A DNA stretch of 64,000 bases, from contig NW_025064889.1 in NCBI RefSeq assembly GCF_019112545.1, positions 480,304 through 544,303 on the forward strand, given 5' to 3'. The stretch comes from Guyanagaster necrorhizus. Lineage: Eukaryota > Basidiomycota > Agaricomycetes > Agaricales > Physalacriaceae. This document shows positions 9,776-22,092 of this stretch, one piece after another (the stretch's first letter is position 1; each line of letters starts with the position of its first letter). A program made the translations under genes and the position numbers. A model generated the notes under the pieces. It saw only the letters and a program-made list of their open reading frames with translations. It searched no databases and had not been told where the DNA came from.

Positions 9776-12024
9776 CTAGTGTGACTTATCCTCGAAGGAT
9801 ATCAAGGCATACCTGTAAAGGGATCAATAAGGGACAGCAATGACAGAGAAGCCCCGAATTTACCGCCCGTTTACTCGCCAGTGCTTGTCGGTTTTATTAA
9901 GCTGCGCAGCTACCTCATTACTAACTCCCACGACAACATCAGCCTTGCTAGTGCGGAGACTCAATAGAGGGAAAGATCCCGCCAAAGGCCCTGCTACAGT
10001 GTGAAGAAAATACTCGCACCATTGAAAAACATCTTACCTATGGCCACCCTAAATGGAGTCAGCGTTGGCCAGCTTATGTCCCCCGTCAGCCTGCAGGCAC
10101 AGTCAGTATCTAGAAGCGTTTTAAATAAGGGAACGACTTACTTGCGGTAACTAAGTGGATCAGATGAGGAGGTAAAATGTTAACGAGTATTAGATCGGAT
10201 CATCGTACTTACTTTAGGTCTCCCTATATGACGCGCATCGGTCTTTGATCAAAGCACAAGATAAAATAAAGAATAACCTTAAATATAACAAGGCTGCTGT
10301 TCAGATGAAAATCGGTCCACAGAGACTGAGCATGGATCTTCATGTTCCAGTAGGGTAAATGAGTCGTCCAGAAATCAGCTGTGGAGCCTATTCCTTCTCC
10401 AAGAGGAGTGCTTATTGGTACGGACAACGAGAAAATGCCTCGTTCTACATAATCTTTCCACCTTTCCGTCATATACCGAAGGTGTTTCTTCTCTGCTTCG
10501 GTTGGACACGATGAAGCCAAAAACGCGTCGTCAAGGAGAAGATCAAAGGTTTGCGAAAAGTCGGATGGAGTTACATCGGATACAAACCATGGAATCAACT
10601 TAGGGCTTCATTTAAATCAGCCGCAAGGTTAGTAACACATCGTTGAGACTACGCACTGCATAACGACCTTGGAAACATATGGTGTATGAGTGACCAAAAA
10701 GTCGGCGAAAACCAGGTCCGTAAAGAGCTGAATGAATTGGTATTTGGTGAAAGTCTGAAAAGTTTTTCTCGGCGAAGGCTTACTTCAAATCCAGCTATAA
10801 TATCGTCACAATATCTGTCAATAAGATTTGAGAAGAGCATTTATCTGACCATTATCAAGCACAAAATCTATTCTTCCGTCCTTGAGAGACTTGAGATGGT
10901 CCCATGCAGTTTCCTGATCGTCTTTCAAAATGAACGCTTCTCTAGCTGCTTGAGCGTCTTTGCCAACAGCTTGAAGATGCTCGATGTCGGATAAGGACAA
11001 GTTTGTTAATAGCGATAAATCCTATGAGTTACTAGTCGTAAGAGACTTCAAGGCGTAAAGCAGTCCACAAACGATGGAGTTTCCCCTAAGAAAGAACATG
11101 CTGTTATGTGATACGGAAAGTCCAGAAGAGTTAAGTTACCATAAGCACATCTGCACCATCTCTTGAAACAAAACCCTCAGGTTATCAACATTTTCCTCTA
11201 TGTTTTTCTTCGCATGATCCAATTCATGGATAATTGTTGCGATCTCTGTATTCAACTGAGCGACCCAACCTTATAAACTAGCCCCAAGGATCACTCACTA
11301 TATATTGCGACTCCAGATTTCTGAAACGCGTCGATCTTCTGTGCACGAAAGGGATCGTATCGACGCCAGTGCGTTGTTTGCAATAGGAAGGACCAGATTA
11401 AACGATAACTAACCGCATATTAGGCGCATCGAGATTGATAGGAATGGTGTACAGACAGATAACATCTAGAAGGGTTAAGATGGCTATTCATATCGAAAAA
11501 TACGAAGTCGTACTCTGCAAAGAGCCAGGGGGCAGTAAACCACGTATTCTTCGAGATAGCCGCCAGTCGTTCCAGCTCTGCATTATATGTCTCTACTTGT
11601 GAACCACCGTCTTGAGGGAGAGATCTGAAATGTGTTCAAAAATACTGAAGGTAGGTCAAAAAGCGAACGCACTCTAATGCATGATCCCGCGCCATCTCAT
11701 ACTTGAGCTTACTAACCTTCTCAATGAGGGATTTCCCTTCTGCAAGCTTTCCTTCCAGCGAATCCTTGCCATCGGCTTGTCCTAAACTAACAAAAAGATC
11801 GTGATTCTCTAAATGAAGCTGGTTCACGACTCCAGTAAGGATGATCGGCCATCGCTTCTGGACAGTTTCGTAGCTACAATTGTCGGACCATCGTTCAGAG
11901 ATAAAATTGACGACAGACTCACGAAAATCTGATGGTCTTGGTCAGAAGCTACCGGAAAATATAACTTTACATACCCTTCCTTGTCGATGGGGTCGTACGA
12001 AGGATACGGTGCTTGGAATACCAT
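9776..12024 (-). CDS. ARMT1/DUF89 metal-dependent damage-control phosphatase
   Basis: The DUF89/ARMT1 family comprises metal-dependent phosphatases thought to clear phosphorylated sugar or metabolite side products; human ARMT1 was also reported as a carboxyl methyltransferase. The start at 12024 reads MVFQAPYPSYDPIDKEGYVK, the family N-terminus. Later exons give VSKLKYEMARDHAL, then TWFTAPWLFAEY, a strong family signature. Splicing GACAATG to CTGGATTTGAAG yields DNAGFE, containing the metal-binding Asp-Asn, followed by LFTDLVFADFLVTHTPYVSK. Then come WFVSDVTPSDF, LRTSKADVVVGV and the C-terminus WRVNGRYALISF, formed across a last GTAAAT...TTACAG intron. It compares with yeast YMR027W. About eight to ten exons. 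No disrupted motif was seen. It sits tail-to-head 215 bp upstream of the amine oxidase with no evident functional link. Confidence 0.9.
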
Positions 12025-12225
12025 TGCAATATGGAAGATGGGTCCAAGGTATACCGGTGACTCCGGCCCGAGCTCCCGTAAGACAGGCTACACTTCGAAT
12101 ATATACAAGGTTCGCGTTTACATGTATTGAAACAAAAGTAGAATAAATAGAGAATATATCATATCCGAATACGACTCATGACAGGATGAGCCTCCGGCCC
12201 ACTGCAGTTGTGATTCAGCTGTGAC

Positions 12226-14385
12226 TCAGTGGTAGCCTTGAAGACAGTCGATAGCTTTGTCGTGTTCTGCTTTCGAGTCAACATGGTAATCGACGTCATT
12301 CTCGAAGACTGCAGGGGAAAAATTCAATGATTCCAGAATGGAATCTGCATGCACTGTAACAATGTCAGTGCCGTGCTCTTCAGAGTAGCAGATGCAAAGA
12401 CGTACGATAATGGGAAAGACCTTTGTCAAAATTACGGAGGCAAATGATACCTAGAATCATGCAAGCACCCATAAGAATCATAGAGGCTACAATCAAACAC
12501 GCCAAGTTCGTCCAGCTGACAAACGTCCTGCGTGAGAGACAATGGTCAGATCGTGTACTTGGCTGACAAAGAGCTTCAAAACATTACTTGCCATCGGAAG
12601 ACTTGTGAGTAAAACATGATACTTGTAGTGAATAGGAAAACAAAGGAAGCGAAAATGAAAAGAGCCATCAAGATCGTTTTCTCGTGTCGAATTGCGTACC
12701 ATCCCTATGACGGTTGTTAGATGTAGTGAGAAAAGGGCGAAAAAGGGCAGCCTGACCAAAACAAGCCAAGGAATAACAAGCTGAAAGAACCAATGGATCA
12801 GTACACAATGTATACGGGAATTTAAACCACGCACAATGGCATAGAATATGAACACACCCTCATAGATAAAGGTGTGCTCCGATATTGCTCCAACGTATGT
12901 ATTAAATAGTTGATCAATCCAGAGCCCCATACCCGCCATAAGAACGTAGAGTTCCAGTTGCAAGCACGCTTGAACTGCCATAAAATACTGATGCCATATA
13001 TGTAAGCAATAGAAAAGAGATAATGGATTGAATGGATAGTCATACCTTGTACAGAGTTGCAATACGCTTTGGTGCGCCAACGCACTTGAAAGACCGTTTG
13101 TTATAGTCCTGAGGCAAGAGGCCCGTGAGCAAGTGGACGCACGATAAATCTTGACTCTTACCCTGAAAAGTGTCAAGGACAAGTAACATGCAATAGACAA
13201 GGCAGTTAAATTGAGGATCAGATCCGGTACCTAAGGCATAGGTGTGTAAGATTCTATGACGAAATGCGGGATGGCCTCACCTCGTAACCGTTTCTCACTC
13301 GGAAGTAATCCCCGTTGAAGAGGTCAACTGAGCAGGGTGTATGAGAGTCAGCGATAAGTTCTTGATAGATGGATTTCTTTGAGCGGGATCGCCAAAGAGC
13401 ATAAGCAGACCAAGAGGTAAGAAGTGTTCGAGCGCAAAATCCAGCGACACTAAACTCACATGAATGGCAGACTATCAACATCGAGTCTTAACCTGCGTGA
13501 ACCACTTACATATGAGGCACAGAATCATATACCATGGCGATTACAGATATCGTGAATAGCCAGAATTGAATGAAGACCAATCTAATGCCGGCATGCATGA
13601 GTTCGCAACCATAGAATATGTCTGGGAAACACAAGCGTACGCAAGGTCCTCCCTCTCATTGTTTCGTAAGCTGCGTAAGGGTTGTTAGCTACGAATACAA
13701 CAGTGTACGACGAAAAGAAGTACTCTTGAGAAGGAAATGTGAGGATTTCGACGCACTGCATATCCAACAATACTTCATCTTTACCATCCTGAGATTTAAT
13801 GGTGATGCCTGTTTCATTGCGAGATAGGGCTGGTTGCAGGTCACTGCCAATATTGGCGCGCAGCTAAGAACGAGATGTTAAGCGGCGATTTCAAAGAGGA
13901 AGTATCGGACGTACTAAATTACCACGTATAATTGACTATTGATAGGGTACAATGTAAGTGCGAAGGAATGTTGCAGAGAAAAAACCACGAACGTCTTCAG
14001 AAGACAAATTAGAGGCATTGGTGTGGGACTCAAAGACATCCGTGCAGTTGGAACCAAAATGAGGAATATAGTTGCACATTCTTAACCGATAGTTTCCACT
14101 TGACCCTTCGAGGAGTGTATGATTCTTTGTGGGGACTTCTGCCGCATGGACGATCTTGGAAAGAAACGAACTGTACTCCGAATCGACCGAAAAGAGAAAC
14201 GATTGTATGATTCCTTGAGCAAAACAATGGAAGAGTCCAAAGAGAAAGAACATGAATGTCAAGCGATTGCGTGTGACGCGTGCGTACTGTCCTTCTGTAA
14301 GTGTCCGGAAACAACGAAGAAACTAGGCACGGACTAATGAGCGGGCTTTCCTTTTAAAAACGCCAAGACTCCACTTTGAAAACAT
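12226..14385 (-). CDS. Multi-pass membrane protein B, paralog of the 4.2-6.8 kb gene
   Basis: The start at 14385 gives a short basic leader (MFSKWSLGVFKRKARS). After an intron it reads QYARVTRNRLTFMFFLFGL, matching the position and pattern of QYTRITLTRF in paralog A. A membrane helix follows, then a cysteine-bearing loop with sequons (MCNYIPHFGSNCTD). Exons between about 12,450 and 13,780 are strongly hydrophobic and probably encode five or six more helices. The protein ends ILESLNFSPAVFENDVD and then a short acidic/polar tail, stopping at 12226. Paralog A has the same motif but a much longer tail. The family is common as hypothetical proteins in mushrooms. Function unknown; a receptor or transporter-like role would be a guess. 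Internal exon edges are approximate. Confidence 0.68.
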
Positions 14386-15018
14386 GGCGAATCGTCGCAG
14401 GGGGCAGGGGGCAGAATGGATCAAAAAAGAGTCCCCGGGATGAGAAGTAGTGGAGGAAAGACAAGCAGTGCGTGAAAGAGGGCGAGAAGATCACTCAGGA
14501 TATCAACTGGGTCACCATCGACTGCTTCCATTGACTTTTGCGCATGATGATCATCTGCTAATGATTTTTCCGAAAACATAATGGTCAGACGACCGGCACT
14601 TTTTGGTTTTGAATGGTATCTACCCAGTTGAGAAAATGCAAGCTGCAAGTAGCCAGTAGCACTGTGGGTAGTCCAGTCTCGTAAGAGACGAGGTAGACAA
14701 TCATAGGCAACCATTTTCTCCCAGAATTCGTGTCGTGACCGATTCCACATGAACGAAGAGCTTCAAGTTGTCCTGAGTTTGTTCCGCCAAATTCGTTTCC
14801 AGTTCATCCCCATAATGATCCGATGTAGCATTCAGTGGGGGTGTGTCCAAGGCCCTATAAAAGTTGAGGGTGGTACATACGTACACGTACATCAGATACA
14901 GTGAAGCGGTTGACGCAGGCGGTAGGGAGAGTGATGATCGGGCCGTTACGATAGCCGAACCCGGAACTGGGAAAGCTGTGGATTAACCCGTCTCCGACCC
15001 TTGCCAGTTGCATCCACG
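14386..15018. other. Divergent intergenic region with one unproven minus-strand candidate
   Basis: This region lies between the starts of membrane protein B (minus) and the thioesterase (plus), so it should hold both promoters. It also contains the candidate exons listed separately. A polypurine/GGGGCAGG-type stretch lies at about 14,397-14,413. No other structure was seen. Confidence 0.4.
14421..14892 (-). CDS. Candidate small gene, unidentified
   Basis: Two overlapping minus-strand frames could be joined by an intron near 14,700-14,760. The upstream one reads LNATSDHYGDELETNLAEQT and the downstream one WTTHSATGYLQLAFSQLGRY, ending at 14421. The combined product would be about 130-150 aa. 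No family is recognised and no splice pair is clearly better than the others. It lies in a promoter-like interval, so it may be chance coding. Confidence 0.22.
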
Positions 15019-16922
15019 ATGTTCAAAGCGTTATCTGGACAGGGCCGACACGCAGTTCGTAACAGAAGGCTTTTCTCCCTCTGCACTGCTCTTAGGGATT
15101 CTAATTCAGCTTTGCCACGTTCCGTAGTTGAAGAAACGCAAGATGTAACAGTTATGGACAAATTATTGAAAGTGGTTAGTGAGTGATTTTTAACCTTTCG
15201 ACCTTCAATATAACATTGATTCACTCAGGGACTCGCTCTGATCCTGCCTATCATGCGTATGTGCCTTTTTCACCTTCGTAGGCCGGTCGTAATCACTATA
15301 CTCGTAGGATCATGCCTATGCGGACCCCAGTCAAATGGTCGGAAACACTGCTAAATACTGCGCCCAAGCCTGGAGAGGAGGCTACCGTTCAACCAACGCC
15401 TATCGATTTGACTCCGAGATATATGCATGACTCTTATACAGAGCTTATACTTCCTTTTGGGTCTTCGCTGGAATTATTGGAAGAGTACATAAATGCTCAT
15501 GGCACAATCAGGACCGGCAAGTGAGTATGTTATGTAATTTGTGGCAGGGATCCCAAGATTAATATTTAGGCTTATGGAGCACCTCGATTCACTAGCCGGG
15601 TCGATTTCCTACAAGCATACACTTGGGCCAGGCGTTGAGACTCTTGGTCGCATCAAGGAAAGGGGATTCTACATCGTTACAGCGTCGGTGGACAGGTTCG
15701 AAGTCACATATACTGCATACCTAGCTACTTAACGAGCAATATCTAGACTTGATATGCTCGCCAACTTGGACCCCACCAGAGACCTTCGCCTAAGCGGTCA
15801 GGTCATATACACCGGCAAGAGCTCTATGGAAGTAGCTGTGAAAATGGAGAGTATTGGTGGTAGCAAGGATAAGAAAACAGTGCTTCTCGGTATGATCGAC
15901 GACTTATTTCGTTCCGGTAGTTAACCCTTTTTCTAGGTCGGTTTTCTATGGTATGCCGTGATGCTAACACCCACAAAGCGCGGAATGTGAATCCTCTGGT
16001 CATCAGCACTCCAGAAGAAGAAGCATTGTATGCTATGGGTGAAGGTGGGTGTGCTCGTTAATCTGCCATATTGCGACCTCTGACAAATCCCTCAAGACAT
16101 GAAGCGGCGACGTCAATCTGTGGCGCTGCGCTCCTTGGACCGTGTGCCTCCCAGCTCAGAGGAGGCCGAAGCGTTACATTCGTTCTATCTCAACTATGGT
16201 CTAGACGAAGCCAAGGATATAGACCGTGTCTGGATGGGAGACACTCGTGCAGAAAAGTGCATGCTCATGTTCCCACAGGAACGGAAGTACGTACTTACGC
16301 TTCTCATGAACGATCACTACTGAACGTTTGTAGTGTTCATCAAAAGGTCTTTGGTGGACACCTTATGAGATTGGCATATGAGGTGTGCCCGCAGTATGTT
16401 TTATTTCTTCCGCGACTGACAGCCATGTAGCTCGGCTTCGCCAACAGTAGCATGTTCACCCGGGGTCCTATACGTTTCTTGTCGCTGGACGGTATCTCCT
16501 TCGCCAAACCCGTTCCTATCGGGTCTATCCTTCGTTTGACATCATACATCCTGCACTCGACCACATCGGCCCAGTTTCCCATGATTGTCGTAAGTACGAT
16601 GCTGACAGTTTCAAAGTTGTTATCAGTATCTTAGACTGCATCATGCAGCACGTAGGAGTCACAGCCAATGTTGTAGACGCAAAGACCGGCTCCGAGCATA
16701 CGACGAATGAGTTTAGGTTCACCTGGGCCAAAGAAGAGGGGCACAAACTCAACCGAAAGGTCGTGCCGAAGACCTATAAAGGTTGGTCCTTACAAGTGAT
16801 GGCTCGTCGCTGTGCCGATGCTGAAATATGATATTCCAGAGGCAATGCTTTGGCTTGAAGGAAAGAGAGCGCTAGAGCTCGGAGACCAAATCCGCGGGAT
16901 GCGGAGTCACATCAAGGAATAA
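15019..16922 (+). CDS. Acyl-CoA thioesterase, ACOT9-like, double hotdog fold, probably mitochondrial
   Basis: By family it hydrolyses acyl-CoA to free acid and CoA. The start at 15019 gives a basic, Arg-rich leader (MFKALSGQGRHAVRNRR) fitting a mitochondrial presequence. Then come MPMRTPVKW, DSYTELILPFGSS and TGKLMEHLDSLAGSISYKH across an intron, giving the first hotdog domain. Later exons read LDPTRDLRLSGQVIYTGKSS and SFYLNYGLDE, then HQKVFGGHLMRLAYE and FRFTWAKEE in the second hotdog domain, and end IRGMRSHIKE at 16922. The duplicated hotdog layout and the VFGGHLMR motif are diagnostic of ACOT9/ACOT10-type enzymes. Eight or more exons; no defects seen. It converges on the kinase gene. Confidence 0.9.
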
Positions 16923-17204
16923 CCACAGGACAACGCAAGTCAATCACATCTGAATGACGTTTTAAATTGAATGGATACAAAACCACTACGAGGAACTAGA
17001 TGAATCTTATCGTATAATATAATCACATACAAGACGTTGATGTTTGTACAAATGTCAAGCTGAAAGTATGATGTTGGGAGTCCATGTATGCCTTATAATT
17101 ATTGGTCCATGAGTGGTCGTGATGGAATGTCAGGAATGGAGGTCGGAAACGTCGTAAAAGGTCGTTAATGATTATCATGATGAAAGTGAAGGTCAGAGGC
17201 GCGA

Positions 17205-19185
17205 TCATCTAGTCGGGCTCGCCTTTCCACCTTGCTTTACTTTAGACACTGGAGACATGCCTGTCGCGTGGTCATGGTAAGAAGGTCGGAGACCACAGTC
17301 GCGTGGAGCAACCTCGCCGCACTTGATGTGGGCCCTTTATAGCATGTTTCAGTGACAGGGCTCGGATATAAAGAATTTAGAAATCGTACTTCAATCCACA
17401 GTCATCACACTGCAACACGGGTTTCCATCCTAGCCGTTTCGTACAGATATCGCATTTGGCGACAAAGAGGCCACTGGAGAAAATTAAGTCAAACGGGTTC
17501 CATGTGATGGCTTCACCGGGGGGTGATGTGGTACCACTGATGCTATTCTTCTTGGGCTTGGCGCCACCAGGCTTGAGAAGGGTGAAGCGGTGGACAAGAG
17601 GAGCAACATAGTTGCCATGCAGAGAGCGGATTGTGGATCCTCCTTCTGTCGCCAGTGCGCTGGATATTACCGACGGGTCCGCCGCAGTGTGGTATGAGTC
17701 AAGGGAGTCGATAGACATAATGGATGAAGTACCCAAGAGATCCTTGTCTTCGGTACACTGGGCCATAGTGCTGGAACGATGGGGCGGGGGTGAATGGTTT
17801 GACGCTGGTAGCACTTGGCCGGGGGTCTCGTTTGGATTTAGGGAAGCACGAATGGTTAGAATAGAGGAAAGGGAGGGAGGCACTGTATGCTGCGAAGGGT
17901 GCGCACGGATAACAGTGGTGCTGTATTCGGATGACCCAGTGTTCAGAAGGGGTTCATTACCACCTGGATGGATATAGATAAGTGATCCGGACTCCAAATG
18001 AGGAGCAAGCTTACCGCCAGTTGAATTACTCCAATCACTCTTGACTCCTACAGTGGATAGGCCCATGACTGCTTCCATCAGCTCGTCATCACTATCATCG
18101 GTGGAAGACCCGCTGGACCGAATATTCTTTCCGACTCCCATTCCGAAACTGGGAATGCGTGGGCCAGCTGGTGGTCGCTTGCCGCCGGTCATGAACTTGA
18201 TGCTACCCACATGAGAATCTTCATCCTCACTCGGACGTGCCAGCACTTCCACTTCAATTTTCCGAAGACGCTCAAGGATATCACGGGTAACAGGTCGTGC
18301 GGCGGGATCTATCGCGAGACAGTCAAGACACAGGGCGACCATGTCGGGAGGACAGCCGGGACTGGCGAGTTTGTAGATCTCATCTGCATCGATATTGAAT
18401 GTGGGAGCAAACCTCTTGAAATGCCTGTCATCTGCCAATTGGCGTGACACGATCTCACAAAATATGATTCCAAGGGAAAAGATGTCGGTGGGCAAATCAA
18501 ACTCGTCCCCAAGCAGGACCTCGGGGGACATGTACGAGTCTGTACCACAGAAGGTAAGTCGCTTAGACTCTTCTTCATTTCGAGCGGCGATGCGAGCGAA
18601 ACCAAAATCAGTGATCTTGAGACGTCCGTTGGAAGTGACAAGCAGGTTTTCGCCTTTGAGATCGCGATGAATACATTTGCGAGCGTGCAGGTAGGCAAGA
18701 GCACGGGCAATGTCCGTTGCAAAGGAGAGACGAAGGCGCCAGGGAAATGGCTTCGACTTGTTGTGGATATAAAGACGAAGATTTCCGTTCTCGATATATT
18801 CGGAGACGATGAAGATTCTGTTGTCAGGCTCCGGCGCACGGGACAGACCCAAGAAGAGTACGATATTGGGATGTCGCGACTCCTTCATCAACCGCCATTC
18901 TCGCTCAAAGTACTTGCCGACGTCGTACTCGGTGGATGGGAGAACTTCCTTGATGGCCACGTCGATGCCCAGGTATTTCCCTGCAATCAGCATTACAGAG
19001 GTCGCGGTAGATCCGTTGAGATACATGGAGCACACCTTTGTAGACATTCCCAAACGACCCGGATCCCAGTCTGACCCAGTCCCCCTTGATGTCCTAATGG
19101 ATGAAATTGATGAGCAAAGGATGCTGGATGTCATGAAGTGTCGACAGACCTCGTACGGGATCACATCGAAGGCATCCGAGTGCAT
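17205..19185 (-). CDS. TKL-like Ser/Thr protein kinase with C-terminal C1-type zinc finger
   Basis: A long open frame hides the true N-terminus. With two introns removed, the protein starts at 19185 with MHSDAFDVIPYE, continues DIKGDWVRLGSGSFGNVYK (a canonical glycine-rich loop), then GKYLGIDVAIKEVL. The first intron is about 56 nt (GTCTGT...TTAG), the second 55 nt (GTGTGC...GCAG). Catalytic motifs HRDLKGENLL, DFGFARIA and SPEVLLGDE are present, so the kinase should be active. A Ser/Pro-rich linker follows. A last intron joins KCDICTKRLGWKPVLQCDDC to AHIKCGEVAPRDC, completing a C1/DAG-type Cys/His pattern (C-x2-C, C-x2-C, H-x2-C, C) whose usual leading His is not obvious. The protein ends at 17205. 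The catalytic domain resembles the mushroom TKL/LISK-like kinases. The target pathway is not evident. Confidence 0.85.
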
Positions 19186-19832
19186 CGTAAGTAACGACAG
19201 AGAATTAGAGAAGACAAAGACGGCGAGCCCGACCACAACGACGAAGAAGTCGAGGAAGATGTGAATGTTGTAATGAAGCGCCAAGAATCGTCATGCACGT
19301 GATTTGCCGCGGCCATTTCGAGGTCATAACGGCGGCCACGACCTTCGAAGCTGTTGCTAGTACAGTGCCCATATGCCTCCGCCGCTGCCTCTTCTGGGCT
19401 GTCTGGGATGCTGTTACATTAAATAACGTATACCATCACTGGTCGTCATTTCACCTCAAATAGTATCATGCCAACGTCTCAGTGAGCATCTGTCTTGCTA
19501 GGATTCCGTAAAGGCCGGTTAGCTTCCGTTTGAATAGGATTTCTGATTACTATTTGTCATGGCTGTTGCTCGCAGGGACCAATGCAAGTCTTGCACACTA
19601 CTGCAGCACCGTAATCGAGTCGCTGCTCACGAAATTTGGCCTGTTTTTGCCCCAGTTGCCATTCCGCCGTCACGGTATTTTCTACCCCATGCTGAGCCCC
19701 CTTATAGACCGCGCCCTGTTATCGTCCTTATCAGTGCTACAGGAGCATACGGTCTCTCCGTTCCGGATGTAGTAAAACTGCTCTGTCTTTCCCCCGGCCT
19801 TCTTTCCTTCGTACCATCAGCGTCCATCCAGA
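19186..19832. other. Divergent intergenic region between kinase and permease
   Basis: About 650 bp upstream of both genes. Plus-strand frames at 19530-19912 have no family similarity, though a first permease exon could lie among them. No repeats or clear core promoter elements were recognised. Confidence 0.4.
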
Positions 19833-22092
19833 ATGTGGTACAAACCTTCATACTGGGCACTGGCGCCGGCAGCGTCGTCGTTAGCCCCTCTTGGCAAAGA
19901 GAGATGGAGTAACAAGGATATGGATCCAGTTCCCCCGCATTTACGAACCTGGTCAACCCGAAACTATGTGGCTTATTGGATATCAGACGCGACGAATACA
20001 GCTGTTTGGGAGCTTGCAAGTTCCATGCTGGCCGTCGGTCTATCATGGTCCGTTTTCTCATGCACCTTGTGACAGAACTCAACAGACCTTGTTCCTTTAG
20101 GCGTCAAGCCCTTCCCGCCATTGCTGTCGGCCATGTCATCATAGCAATTGTCACTGTATTAAATGGAACTATCGGTGCACGCTTACATATTGCATTTCCA
20201 GGTGTGTATTATTCTATCGTGACCCATCAAGTGCTCATATTGCCAGTAATAAATCGTTCATCCTTTGGGTTCTGGTTCAGCTACTTTAGCGTAGTCAGTC
20301 GCGTCATTCTTGCCATGTTTTGGTACGGGATACAGGTACGTATTGGATCTCTTCTCGCGTCCACTTATTGACCACACTATGCTAGACTTACACCGGCTCC
20401 GAATGTGTATACCAAATGTTGAAGGCCATATGGCCAGGGACTGCTCGTATTCCCAATCATCTCCCTGAAGGCGCTAACATGACGACAGTCGGAATGATGA
20501 CCTACTTCCTGTACTGGCTTTTCCAATTCCCTTTTATGCTCGTGTCCCCACAAAAGATTCGGCATCTCTTCATGGCTAAGGCTTTCATTGTTCCATGTGC
20601 GTGGCTCGCAATTCTGATTTGGGCAATGGTCAAGGCACCACCGAGCGTATCCCTGCAACCTAAACACGCAGAAGTCAGCGGCAGCGCTCTGAGTTGGGCA
20701 TGGCTGAGTGCCTTGAACAGTGCTCTTGGTATCTATGCAACTCTCGCAGTAAATATTAGCGATTTTACGAGGTACGGCACTCGTCTTGGAATCCTTCATG
20801 CCATGTCGGCTGATATCCTTTTTCAAGATATTCAACTACGGTACAAGCGTAAGTCCAAAGATGCCAATGATTGTATCGTCTGCCGTCCATATCTCTTCTG
20901 AGTCTGGAGTACGATTATGCGCGTTTACATGGCATCACCGGATGGATCCAATCTTGGCTTGCATGGACTAGCCCAGTTTCCTATTTACTTTGCCCAATGG
21001 CGGATCTTGGATATCCCCAAAGAGACGTTGAACTTTACTGACTGCTTTGCTATAGTCAATATGTGCAGCTTTTCATCATTCCTACCGTATTCACTTTCAT
21101 CGGTTTCGTCGGCATTGCGGTAACGTCCGCAGGAGAAGTTCTGTATGGCGAAACCCTTTGGGATCCTCTTAAACTCATCGATAAATGGGATAATCGTGCC
21201 GCGGCATTTTTTGCTTCCTTCAGTTTCTTTGTGGCGACTCTCGGCACCAACATTTCGGCCAACAGTCTCAGCGCGGCTAATGACATGACTGTTCTCTTTC
21301 CGAGATATATTAACATTCGCAGAGGTCAAGTTATCTGTGCTATCCTGGGGGGTTGGGCGTTGTGTCCCTGGGAAATCCTTGCCTCTGCGCCGGGTTTCTT
21401 GACGTTCATGAATGGGTATGCACTTTTTCAGCTCGGCATCAATTTTCAAGCTCACATGCAAATAGATATACCGTGTTCCTTGGTCCTTTCGCTGGAATGT
21501 GAGTGATATTGACTGTTTTGTCCTTTCATTGACTGGCTGTGTACAGAATGGCTACAGACGTCGGTCTTTCGTCTTCATTCTGCTGCCATGTACTGACGTA
21601 TGATCATCGCAGTACTGGTTCGTGCACAAATGCAAAGTGGATTTAAGAGCCATGTACGATCCACGCGGTCGATATCGCTACTGGAACGGGATTGTACAGT
21701 GATTCTATCCATCAGAATCTCAATGCTAATGTAGTTTATTTAGAACTGGAGGGCTGTAGTCGCACTTCTATGTGCTGTTCCACCCAGTTTCCCCGGCCTC
21801 ATAAACAGCGTCGATGCATCTATCAATCCTGGGAACGTTTCCCATGTCTTTGATATCGCCTGGCTGTACGGGGTGCATATATTCTCTTTATTGCTGAACA
21901 ATCACCAATGTCCACTCCCCTTAGTTTTTTACAGCATCGACTGTGTATTGGACCCTCAGCAAGATTTTCCCAGCAGTTGAAACTTTCGTGGAAGAGAATC
22001 ACGAGAATTCGAAGGAGGCCTCTGCTACGGCATCTTTGGATGTCAAAAATGGAGATGAAAAAATCGCGGTCAGCAGCGTAAGTCATGTATAA
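19833..22092 (+). CDS. NCS1-family nucleobase permease (uracil/allantoin/uridine type, Fur4/Dal4-like)
   Basis: A plasma-membrane proton symporter family for uracil, uridine or allantoin. Readable segments in order: RWSNKDMDPVPPHLRTWSTR, YWISDATNTAVWELASSMLA, NGTIGARLHIAFP, SSFGFWFSYFSVVSRV, NISDFTRY, LFIIPTVFTFIGFVGIAVTS, FFASFSFFVATLGTNISANS, MTVLFPRYINIRRGQVI, YTVFLGPFAGIMATDYWFVH, and AMYDPRGRYRYWNGI followed by NWRAVVAL. The tail is hydrophilic and ends VSSVSHV at 22092. About ten or more exons are required and introns are short. About 12 membrane helices are expected and enough hydrophobic segments are present. The true first exon was not resolved: 19833 is the first in-frame ATG of the open frame that carries the conserved N-terminus. 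Substrate is not predictable. Confidence 0.85.

Noticed and set aside
19530..19912. Overlapping plus-strand frames of 80 and 117 codons upstream of the permease
   Set aside because: They do not match the NCS1 N-terminus and no clear splice links them to it; left as intergenic with a note that a first exon may be present.
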